NCBI GenBank assembly: GCA_002482705.1 | Contig: DLGM01000051.1 | Span: 1 to 11,749 of the forward strand | From: Cyanobacteria bacterium UBA7694 | GTDB taxonomy: Bacteria; Cyanobacteriota; Sericytochromatia; UBA7694 | Direction: 5' to 3' | Length of the DNA: 11,749 bases | Shown: positions 6,602 through 11,749 of the stretch, piece by piece | Numbering within the stretch: position 1 is the stretch's first letter | How the letters are laid out: the number at the start of each line of letters is the position of its first letter | Position numbers and translations under genes: made by a program | The notes under the pieces: generated by a model | Databases searched by the model: none | The model's input: the letters and a program-made list of their open reading frames with translations, nothing else | Told to the model about the DNA's origin: nothing

Positions 6602-7126
6602 ATATCCAAGAGTAAATCCCTACCGGTCAATGAACAAATCACCGTCCGTGAAGTCCGGCTTATTTCTGAAACAGGCGAACCCATTGGTGTTGTGCCCACC
6701 CAAGAGGCACTCCAAATGAGTCGCGAAAAAGGCTTTGATCTGGTCATGATTACCAATCAAGCCAGCCCTCCTGTATGCAGAATGCTCGACTACGGTCGGC
6801 ACCGTTATGAGCAAGATAAGCGCCTCAAAGACGCGAAGAAAAAGCAGCACACTGTGCAGGTCAAGGAAATCACCCTCAGTTACAAAATTGGGGAACACGA
6901 TTACCAGGTCCGTTTGCGCCGTCTCGAAAGCTTCCTCCAACACGGAGACAAAGTCAAAATGACAGTGCGTTTACGCGGCCGCGAAGCCCAGCACGCAGCT
7001 TTAGCCATTCAACTGCTCAACCGGTTTGCCAAAGATGTGGAAGAGTGGTCCATTATTGAACGTGATCCCAAGCTAGAAGGCCAACGAATCATTATGATTC
7101 TCAACCCCAAGAAGGAGAAAAAATAG
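6602..7126 (+). CDS. infC: Translation initiation factor IF-3, probable AUA start
   Basis: IF3 binds the 30S subunit, prevents early 50S joining and proofreads initiator codon pairing. The N-domain hallmark VNEQITVREVRLISETGEPI is at 6626-6685 and continues through PPVCRMLDYGRHRYEQ; the lysine-rich linker KRLKDAKKKQ and the C-domain VKEITLSYKIGEHDYQVRLR, VKMTVRLRGRE and RIIMILNPKK follow. The frame upstream of the hallmark is open back to TAA 6566 but contains no ATG, GTG or TTG. ATA at 6602 with AGGA (6587-6590) upstream gives 174 residues, the normal length; ATA 6590 and CTG 6578 are alternatives. Rare starts (AUU, AUC, AUA, CUG) are a known device by which IF3 limits its own synthesis. The first conventional start, GTG 6692, lies inside the conserved domain and cannot be right. 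rpmI begins three bases after the stop. Confidence 0.9.
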   Translation: MSKSKSLPVNEQITVREVRLISETGEPIGVVPTQEALQMSREKGFDLVMITNQASPPVCRMLDYGRHRYEQDKRLKDAKKKQHTVQVKEITLSYKIGEHDYQVRLRRLESFLQHGDKVKMTVRLRGREAQHAALAIQLLNRFAKDVEEWSIIERDPKLEGQRIIMILNPKKEKK

Positions 7127-7129
7127 TCC

Positions 7130-7342
7130 ATGAAGGTCAAAATGAAGACGAAGCGCTCTGCCGCGAAGCGTTATAAACTCACCTCTACCGGTAAGTTGAT
7201 GCGCCGCAAAGCATTCAAGAGCCACCTTCTGACGAAGAAGAGCGAAAAGCGCAAAAGAGGGCTCTCAGGCTACGCAGTCGTAGACGATACCGATATGGAT
7301 CGTTGTAATCTGTCCCTTCCCTACCAGAAATACTTACGCTGA
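7130..7342 (+). CDS. rpmI: 50S ribosomal protein L35
   Basis: A 70-residue basic protein starting MKVKMKTKRSAAKRYKLTST, the L35 pattern (compare MPKMKTKRAAAKRF in other bacteria), with KAFKSHLLTKKSEKRKRGL in the middle. The C-terminus PYQKYLR matches the usual end. L35 sits in the large subunit near 23S rRNA. It starts three bases after the infC stop, with AAGGAG (7112-7117) inside the infC end as the nearest ribosome site at 12 bases, so translational coupling to infC is likely. The second Met (7142) is a possible but less family-like start. This is the middle gene of the widespread infC-rpmI-rplT operon. Confidence 0.96.
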   Translation: MKVKMKTKRSAAKRYKLTSTGKLMRRKAFKSHLLTKKSEKRKRGLSGYAVVDDTDMDRCNLSLPYQKYLR

Positions 7343-7362
7343 TTGTCCAAGGAGTTTGATTT

Positions 7363-7719
7363 ATGCGCGTTAAAGGTGGAATTGTCACCCGCAGAAGACA
7401 CAAAAAAATCCTGAAGCTTGCCAAAGGCTACCGTGGTAGCCAACATAGGCTCTTCCGGCCCGCTAAAGAATCCGTGCTGAAGGCTATGAAATATGCCACC
7501 ATGCACCGCCGCAAGAAAAAAGGCGACTTCCGCACCCTGTGGATCGCCCGTATCAACGCTGCTGTGCGTGCTGAAGGCATGAGCTACAACCGTTTCATCG
7601 ACGGTTTACGCAAAGCCGAGATCGCCCTGAACCGCAAAGTTCTCTCTGAACTCGCGATTCACGATCCCGCTACCTTCAAGCAAATCGTCGATCAGGTCAA
7701 AGCCAAACTGGCTGCCTAA
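7363..7719 (+). CDS. rplT: 50S ribosomal protein L20
   Basis: A 118-residue protein of normal length. It starts MRVKGGIVTRRRHKKILKLA, followed by KGYRGSQHRLFRPAKESVLKA, RRKKKGDFRTLWIARINAAV and ALNRKVLSELAIHDPATFKQ, all L20 landmarks. L20 binds 23S rRNA early in 50S assembly and represses its own operon in well-studied bacteria. AAGGAG (7349-7354) lies 8 bases before ATG. The rpmI-rplT gap is 20 bases. The KILKLAKGYRGS and DFRTLWIARINAA segments look close to cyanobacterial L20, a mild taxonomic hint. No terminator follows; queG begins within a few bases, so it is probably cotranscribed. Confidence 0.97.
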   Translation: MRVKGGIVTRRRHKKILKLAKGYRGSQHRLFRPAKESVLKAMKYATMHRRKKKGDFRTLWIARINAAVRAEGMSYNRFIDGLRKAEIALNRKVLSELAIHDPATFKQIVDQVKAKLAA

Positions 7720-7720
7720 C

Positions 7721-8740
7721 CTGATTACCCCTTCTCTCTTACAGGTCGAAGCCGATTCCATTGGTTTCGACCTGTTTGGCGTGACGGGGGTTGATCCGCT
7801 GCCCCATATCGATTTTTACCGGGCCTGGCTGGCCCAAGGCTACGCAGGCGACATGGCCTACCTGCACCGCCACGCCGACATCAAGGCCGACATTTGCCAG
7901 CTTTTGCCCAGCGCCCAGAGCGTGATCGTGGTGGGCTGCAACTATTATTCGCCCAACCCGGAGATGCCCTATCAGGTGGCCCGGTATGCCCACGGGGACG
8001 ACTACCACCACATCATCAAGGCCATGCTCGAAAATCTGGGCGAACGCCTCAAGGCCCTGGAACCGACCCTCGAATACCGGGCCTTCACCGACTCCGGCCC
8101 CCTGCTCGAACGCGAACTGGCCATGCGCGCAGGCCTCGGCTGGATTGGCAAACACACCAACCTAATTCATCCCCGCAAAGGCTCGTGGTTTTTATTGGGC
8201 AGCCTGCTCACCAACCTCAACATCCCTGCCAGCCAACCCTTTGAAAAGCTACACTGCGGCACCTGCACCCGCTGCATCGACGCCTGCCCGACCGAGGCGA
8301 TTGTGGCCTCCTATACCGTTGATGCCCGGCGCTGTATCGCCTATCTCACGATTGAAACCCGCGAGGAGATTCCTGCCGATATGCGCCCGGATATCGGCGA
8401 TCATTTGTTTGGCTGTGACGTATGCCAAGACGTTTGCCCCTGGAACCAGCGCTTTCAAACGCCCACGCCTCATGAGAGCTTTTACCCGCGCGCCTGGTTA
8501 CAGAGCAAGCCCCTCGACGAACTGCTGCTGCTGACGCCCCACCAGTTTGAATTACAAATTGCCCCGCGCAGCGCGGTCAAACGCCCCAAATACCGGGGCT
8601 TTATCCGCAATGTGGCGGTCGTCATCGGCAACAGCCAAGACCCGCACTACCTGCCCGCTTTGGCCACGGCGATCGAGCGCCACGCAGACGATCCGATGCT
8701 GGTCAGCCACATCCAATGGGCACAGGGGCGTTTGGGGTAG
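7721..8740 (+). CDS. queG: Epoxyqueuosine reductase QueG, start uncertain
   Basis: QueG is a cobalamin-dependent, two-[4Fe-4S] enzyme that reduces epoxyqueuosine in tRNA to queuosine. Counting from GTG 7781 as residue 1, the catalytic Asp is D104 in FTDSGPLLEREL, followed by GLGWIGKHTNLI. The ferredoxin-like cysteines are C159-x2-C162-x2-C165-x3-C169-P and C185 with C212-x2-C215-x3-C219-P. The end SAVKRPKYRGFIRNVAVVIGN is also family-typical; the protein is short, without the long HEAT-repeat tail of E. coli QueG. The first conventional start is GTG 7781, but VEADSIGFDLFGVT just upstream in frame (from 7745) matches the conserved QueG N-terminus (GFDxVGxT). The frame is open there without ATG, GTG or TTG. 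CTG 7721, one base after the rplT stop, is the best-placed candidate, presumably coupled to rplT; no ribosome site is seen for either start. Confidence 0.9.
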   Translation: MITPSLLQVEADSIGFDLFGVTGVDPLPHIDFYRAWLAQGYAGDMAYLHRHADIKADICQLLPSAQSVIVVGCNYYSPNPEMPYQVARYAHGDDYHHIIKAMLENLGERLKALEPTLEYRAFTDSGPLLERELAMRAGLGWIGKHTNLIHPRKGSWFLLGSLLTNLNIPASQPFEKLHCGTCTRCIDACPTEAIVASYTVDARRCIAYLTIETREEIPADMRPDIGDHLFGCDVCQDVCPWNQRFQTPTPHESFYPRAWLQSKPLDELLLLTPHQFELQIAPRSAVKRPKYRGFIRNVAVVIGNSQDPHYLPALATAIERHADDPMLVSHIQWAQGRLG

Positions 8741-9338
8741 CCCGAATCCGTAGTTCATCGAGGCTATGGCACCCCAGCTTGTGGCGAATGTGCTGCAAGT
8801 GGGTTTTGACACTGTTCAGAGAGATCCCCAGATAGGTGGCCATCTGCTCACGCGACCATGCCGCCCAAAAGAGGTTTAACACCTGTTGTTCACGGAGCGT
8901 GAGGGTAGCCAAGAGTGAGGGTGTATCAGGCTCCATAAGAGCGGTCGTGTACAAGCTTTGGAGCAGGTCCGGGGCAAACCAGAGCTGTCCTTGCGCAACA
9001 GCTATCAGCGCCTGAGGCAAAGATTCCAGGTGAGAGATATCAATCAGGCCTTTGACCTTGTAAGCCAACAGCGTGTGCAAATCGAGTTCATCAGGGGCTT
9101 GGCTGTATAACACAAGGGGTAGCCCCAAAGGGACAATCGTTTGCAGAAAAGTGAGCTCGGGACATACGGGCGTATCGGCATTCACCAACAAGATATGAGG
9201 ACGCCATTGGGTAACAGCAACGTGAAACGAAGGTCTAGCCGCAACCGTCGCACACAGGTTTAGCTGTGCATGCTCCAAACATTGGGCAACCGCAGCGCCC
9301 TCTTCTAAGCCAGCTTCTACCAGCAAAACATCAAGCAT
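8703..9338 (-). CDS. NarL/LuxR-family regulator with degenerate receiver domain
   Basis: A 211-residue protein laid out like a NarL/FixJ response regulator. Residues 1-120 form a receiver-like domain (MLDVLLVEAG, HILLVNADTP, LPLVLYSQ, YKVKGLID). Residues about 144-200 are a LuxR-type helix-turn-helix (LTLREQQVLNLFWAAWSREQ, MATYLGISLNSVKTHLQHIR, HKLG). The receiver lacks key residues: one acidic residue (E8) where two Asp are usual, N53 at the phosphoacceptor position, and I101 where the conserved Lys should be. Control by classic phosphorylation is unlikely, and no kinase is nearby. ATG 9338 is preferred over GTG 9353 because GGAAG (9351-9347) lies 8 bases before it and the product then starts at the first receiver strand. 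The 3' end overlaps queG by 38 bases, tail to tail. It is divergent from the lipoprotein cluster. Confidence 0.85.
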   Translation of the reverse strand: MLDVLLVEAGLEEGAAVAQCLEHAQLNLCATVAARPSFHVAVTQWRPHILLVNADTPVCPELTFLQTIVPLGLPLVLYSQAPDELDLHTLLAYKVKGLIDISHLESLPQALIAVAQGQLWFAPDLLQSLYTTALMEPDTPSLLATLTLREQQVLNLFWAAWSREQMATYLGISLNSVKTHLQHIRHKLGCHSLDELRIRATPNAPVPIGCG

Positions 9339-9386
9339 TGTCAGCACTTCCACACACGGATATTTACTTTTTAGTCAACTATTTTC

Positions 9387-9414
9387 ATTGTAGTTTATTT
9401 TTATAATCTGTCAA
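9387..9414 (-). promoter_or_regulatory. Sigma-70-type promoter of the LuxR-family gene
   Basis: On the minus strand TTGACA (9414-9409, perfect -35) is followed after 16 bases by TACAAT (9392-9387, 5 of 6 to the -10 consensus). It lies about 48 bases before ATG 9338. This is the best-matching promoter in the window, so the regulator may be well expressed. Confidence 0.7.
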
Positions 9415-9515
9415 CATATTCATAAATAAACATATTCGAATGTTTTAATTTTAAAAAATCAAGTTTTTTATTTAAAAATCACTCACTGAGCTATATATTT
9501 TTTAAACTTTTAATG

Positions 9516-9533
9516 TCACAATCATCATTGTGA
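9516..9533. promoter_or_regulatory. Perfect inverted repeat, operator-like
   Basis: TCACAATCATCATTGTGA has exact 7-bp arms around a 4-base centre, the size and symmetry of a site for a dimeric helix-turn-helix regulator. It lies about 180 bases upstream of the LuxR-family start on one side and 32 bases upstream of the 12-codon micro-ORF on the other. The adjacent LuxR-type protein is an obvious candidate binder, but nothing in the sequence proves it. It is not a CRP site: the half-sites point the other way (TCACA first, TGTGA second). Confidence 0.5.
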
Positions 9534-9565
9534 TTTACTAAAATATATATTTTTAGGAGTGCCTC

Positions 9566-9604
9566 ATGCGTTGCTATTCAACTATTGTGTTGATCCCAGA
9601 TTAA
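9566..9604 (+). CDS. Possible 12-residue micro-ORF with strong ribosome site
   Basis: ATG at 9566 follows TAGGAG (9554-9559) at 6 bases and opens a frame of 12 codons, MRCYSTIVLIPD, ending TAA. It is hydrophobic in the middle with one Cys and resembles nothing I know. It could be a leader peptide for the lipoprotein operon, a signal peptide-like pheromone, or the remnant of a decayed gene. The good ribosome site in otherwise gene-poor A+T-rich DNA is the only evidence; chance is possible. Confidence 0.3.
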   Translation: MRCYSTIVLIPD

Positions 9605-9825
9605 TAATCTATAAAAAATCAATATTATATTCATACAACAAAACATCACATTGAGAAGATTTCCGTGAACAAACTAGGTTCCTCAACCTTTACGAACTTT
9701 TGACCAACGAGTTAACTAAGCCTATCCGTTGTAGGTTACACCTTACCAAGTCAAGACTGTATATTTTTGTTTCTGACTAACTCGGCCTCAAACATTTCAT
9801 TAAAATTTTTGGAGTAACCCATAAA

Positions 9826-10866
9826 GTGAAAATTAAAAACGTCATGTTAATTATGGCTTTAACTCAGTTAACAGCCTGTACTCATTCGAAAGATCTAGTT
9901 ACTGATAATACATTGTTCAAAACAACTGCTGTTAAATCAGACAATCAATCAGATCGACTATATACACAATATCTCGATGCAAAGAAAAATATCAAGCCAC
10001 AAAAAAAGTTTTCACGCCCATCTTCTGAAGCCGCTCCTAAACCAGATGAAGGGCCAACAACTCCTGACACCACACCTTATTTAAACCTAAGAGCTAATAC
10101 TCGGTTAAAACAAGAATATATGGGCGATCGCCCATTCCCAGTTAGAGCGGGGAAAATCAAAGCAGGTGAGGATTCTAATTTTTCGGTTAAATCATGTTGT
10201 AATACTGGCCCACTGAACTGGGGAGCATGGATAAAACCTATCCCCTTTCCAGTTGTAAACCTCTGGGGAGTTTATGCCGGTCATAGGATTGATACAACTT
10301 TGAACCTACCAAACAATGAACTTTTATATTCACCAACAACAGCCCCACCAAACCAAGCAAACCTAGAAGTTACAACAGTTTATGATCGTTGGCAAGGGGG
10401 TTACGGAGGAACTATTAAACGTTATGTAGGAATTTGGAATCATAAATTAGCGAAGTTTGAATCGCCAAAACAAATGGATGACCCTATTTTTCTTAGTAAT
10501 TATGTAGGGAATTTCCCAGATGGCAACTTCTATTTCTTAAAAATAATGAAAACAAGCACAACAACAGGATTATATGAGGCATTCTATTATAATTTTCAAA
10601 CATCTTCATGGGAAAGCCAGTACTCATATGACTCAGGGTCTTTTGGTTCGGGCCAGTCAAACGGTTGGTCTATTCACGAACCTAAATGGGATGATATTTG
10701 TCCCACTCTCCCCACCCTTAAATCGTCGGTAGTTCAAGTGTTCAACGGGACTAACTGGCTAAATAATACTCCAGCTAATGGAGCAACAGTTAATAGCGGT
10801 GGAATGGTCTGTTCAAACTGGACATATACATGGTTAAATAACTACTATGAATGGCGTCTAAACTAG
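9826..10866 (+). CDS. Hypothetical lipoprotein, aromatic-rich, first of a cluster of three
   Basis: A 346-residue protein with a lipoprotein signal: MKIKNVMLIMALTQLTAC, lipobox L-T-A-C18, so the mature protein should be lipid-anchored. Residues about 19-115 are a hydrophilic Lys/Pro/Thr-rich linker (KPQKKF, APKPDEGPTTPDTTP). The rest is rich in Trp, Tyr, Asn and Gly with beta-like alternation, as in extracellular binding or carbohydrate-recognition domains. Cys124-Cys125, Cys292 and Cys329 could form disulfides. I recognise no family. The start is GTG 9826 with GGAG (9811-9814) 11 bases upstream; the frame then runs straight into a good signal peptide. G+C is much lower than in the genes left of 9354 (about one third in sampled stretches). 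A hairpin follows the stop, and a second lipoprotein gene lies 67 bases downstream. Confidence 0.75.
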   Translation: MKIKNVMLIMALTQLTACTHSKDLVTDNTLFKTTAVKSDNQSDRLYTQYLDAKKNIKPQKKFSRPSSEAAPKPDEGPTTPDTTPYLNLRANTRLKQEYMGDRPFPVRAGKIKAGEDSNFSVKSCCNTGPLNWGAWIKPIPFPVVNLWGVYAGHRIDTTLNLPNNELLYSPTTAPPNQANLEVTTVYDRWQGGYGGTIKRYVGIWNHKLAKFESPKQMDDPIFLSNYVGNFPDGNFYFLKIMKTSTTTGLYEAFYYNFQTSSWESQYSYDSGSFGSGQSNGWSIHEPKWDDICPTLPTLKSSVVQVFNGTNWLNNTPANGATVNSGGMVCSNWTYTWLNNYYEWRLN

Positions 10867-10871
10867 TTAAG

Positions 10872-10911
10872 AACCACTCTGACTTCAAGTAATGAGGGTT
10901 AGAGTGGTTTT
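10872..10911 (+). terminator. Stem-loop after the first lipoprotein gene, probable intrinsic terminator
   Basis: AACCACTCTGAC (10872-10883) pairs with GTTAGAGTGGTT (10898-10909): 12 bp with one G-U pair and a 14-base loop, ending in TTTT (10908-10911). The T-run is short, so termination may be partial and allow read-through into the next lipoprotein gene, 22 bases further on. The left arm starts within TTAAGAACCAC (10867-10877), which recurs at 11516-11526. Confidence 0.6.
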
Positions 10912-10933
10912 GAGTTAAAGAAAGAGGTTTAAT

Positions 10934-11443
10934 ATGATTCGCTTTACCTTATTAATTTTACTTACCGGATGTCAATTTAATTCAATGCCTTCTATAGGAA
11001 CCACTGCCATTCCTCATTCAGAACAACCAGACTCAGCAACTCCCCTAATCCTGAGTACACCCTCCCCTGAATCAGGGGGGCCACCCACAATCGCAAAAGT
11101 AGCCACATTTCACTTGAATACAACCACTTGGTGTTACGGGACTACTGTAACAGCGTCCGGCACCCAATTCAAACCCAATGAAAAAGCAAGATTAGTTTTA
11201 CGCCATCCCATTACCCGTGAGCGTTCCTCTTTGGAAAATCCTGAAATATATCTCATATTCAGTGAATTGCCAGCAGATAAAGAGGGAAATATCACTGCCA
11301 GCTTTAAGATGCAGAAAGATTATCTTTCCGGGTTAAATGGTCAAAGAGTCAGCTTAATACCCGGAAAATATGTAGCCCATTTGGAGACTATTGACGGTTT
11401 TACCGATATATCTATAAATGTAGAGATCCAAGACTGTCAATAA
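10934..11443 (+). CDS. Hypothetical lipoprotein with Ig-like domain pattern
   Basis: A 169-residue protein with a very short lipoprotein signal, MIRFTLLILLTGC (lipobox L-T-G-C13). Residues 14-52 are a Pro/Ser/Thr-rich linker (EQPDSATPLILSTPSPESGG). Residues about 53-168 form one beta-rich domain with the spacing of bacterial Ig-like modules: TVTASGTQFKPNEKARLVL (71-89), PADKEGNITASF (113-124), LIPGKYVAHLETIDG (141-155) and the final strand INVEIQDC. Cys67 and Cys168 are placed to join first and last strands. AGAGG (10923-10927) lies 6 bases before ATG, and TAA 10916 closes the frame upstream, so the short signal is real. The linker resembles that of the next lipoprotein. Function is unknown; a surface-exposed binding or structural role is inferred only from the fold pattern. 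Confidence 0.72.
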   Translation: MIRFTLLILLTGCQFNSMPSIGTTAIPHSEQPDSATPLILSTPSPESGGPPTIAKVATFHLNTTTWCYGTTVTASGTQFKPNEKARLVLRHPITRERSSLENPEIYLIFSELPADKEGNITASFKMQKDYLSGLNGQRVSLIPGKYVAHLETIDGFTDISINVEIQDCQ

Positions 11444-11515
11444 GAGATTACCTCAAGAAACAGAAAATAGTATGTGTTTATCTGGTTGGCTCCAAACAAT
11501 ACGACGGGGCAAGAA

Positions 11516-11554
11516 TTAAGAACCACCTCTCATAAACAATAAATATCCATATTT
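11516..11554 (+). repeat. Repeated TTAAGAACCAC motif and small A+T palindrome between lipoprotein genes
   Basis: TTAAGAACCAC at 11516-11526 is identical to 10867-10877, the start of the hairpin after the first lipoprotein gene. Here no matching right arm was found, so it looks like a half-copy. AAATATCCATATTT at 11541-11554 is a 6-bp-arm palindrome with a 2-base centre and may be an operator or just A+T-rich chance. The remaining gap between the lipoprotein genes (11444-11594) shows nothing else clear. Confidence 0.4.
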
Positions 11555-11594
11555 AATCCACAATGAAGCCTGAGAAATAGAGTTTAAGCAAAAA

Positions 11595-11749
11595 ATGAAT
11601 CTCTTCAGCAAGCTTTTAGTCATTAGCACATGTAGCGGGTTATCAGCGTGTCAAATGGGTCTGTCCAGCAATTTCTCGCCAGAGCCGGACCTCCCGGCCA
11701 CCCCGGTAGCCAGCCCAGTCCTCTCAGAGCAACCAACCCTTCAACGTTA
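11595..11749 (+). CDS. Hypothetical lipoprotein, N-terminal part, third of the cluster
   Basis: ATG at 11595 opens a frame that runs off the window after 51 codons. It begins MNLFSKLLVISTCSGLSAC, a lipoprotein signal with lipobox L-S-A-C19. The mature start CQMGLSSNFSPEPDLPATP, then VASPVLSEQPT, resembles the second lipoprotein (CQFNSMPS..., then PDSATPLILSTPSPE): Cys-Gln followed by a Ser-rich patch and a Pro/Ala/Thr/Ser linker. The two are probably paralogues with diverged sequence. No clear ribosome site precedes the ATG. G+C climbs again in this gene (11641-11700 is 58% by count), unlike the two lipoproteins before it. The folded part lies outside the window, so no function can be proposed. 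Confidence 0.7.
   Translation, partial: MNLFSKLLVISTCSGLSACQMGLSSNFSPEPDLPATPVASPVLSEQPTLQR

Larger units (their letters stand above)
9415..9825. other. A+T-rich intergenic region without a clear protein gene
   Basis: The stretch between the LuxR gene and the first lipoprotein is far more A+T-rich than anything to its left (9361-9420 is below 20% G+C by count). It contains an operator-like palindrome (9516-9533), a 12-codon micro-ORF (9566-9604), and a distant inverted pair CGAGTTA (9708-9714) / TAACTCG (9778-9784). The plus-strand promoter for the lipoproteins probably lies here. TTGACC at 9700-9705 with TATCCG at 9723-9728 is a weak candidate. No long ORF, tRNA or transposase was seen. Confidence 0.6.

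Noticed and set aside
9516..9533. CRP/FNR-type binding site
   Set aside because: The half-sites are in the opposite order (TCACA...TGTGA rather than TGTGA...TCACA) with a 4-base centre counting the 7-bp arms.
9665..9703. Second micro-ORF from GTG 9665 (12 codons)
   Set aside because: Weak ribosome site, GTG start and no other support; likely chance.
9700..9790. tRNA or structured RNA around CGAGTTA/TAACTCG
   Set aside because: Only a 7-bp distant pair; no cloverleaf, TTC loop or CCA end can be drawn.

Overview
The window reads as bacterial chromosome of moderately high G+C with a sharp change of character at about 9,354. The ribosomal proteins, the extended -10 promoters (TGNTATAAT, TGNTACAAT) and good Shine-Dalgarno sites are ordinary bacterial features. 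L20 has a cyanobacterial flavour, and there is a stand-alone Rieske oxygenase and a large STAND-TPR protein. Together these would fit a non-photosynthetic relative of Cyanobacteria, but that placement is a weak inference. No tRNA, rRNA, CRISPR array or transposase was seen.

Layout. 1-308 (minus): start of a bestrophin-family channel, cut by the window edge, divergent from a Rieske oxygenase at 398-1417. The Rieske gene converges on a large minus-strand STAND ATPase/TPR gene (1556-4057). Both genes stop inside copies of the same TGTAGGGGC repeat. A divergent DCC-family thiol oxidoreductase (4181-4600) follows, then asnS (4735-6036) and a short STAS-like protein (6135-6467) whose ribosome binding site lies in the arm of a perfect 11-bp inverted repeat.

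The translation block infC-rpmI-rplT (6602-7719) has its own promoter and leader hairpin. IF3 has no ATG/GTG/TTG start, and AUA at 6602 is the best candidate. queG follows immediately after rplT, and its conserved N-terminus also runs upstream of the first conventional start. queG overlaps, tail to tail, a minus-strand NarL/LuxR-type regulator (8703-9338) whose receiver domain has lost the phosphoacceptor aspartate.

From about 9,354 the DNA becomes very A+T-rich: a region of nearly 500 bases with a good promoter for the regulator, an 18-bp operator-like palindrome and a 12-codon micro-ORF. Three consecutive plus-strand lipoproteins follow (9826-10866, 10934-11443, 11595 to the edge), each with a lipobox and a Pro/Ser/Thr-rich linker. 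The second and third look like paralogues. None has a function I recognise. The regulator plus lipoprotein cluster is the best candidate here for an undescribed accessory system, probably at the cell surface; the STAND-TPR protein with an unrecognised N-terminal domain is the second.
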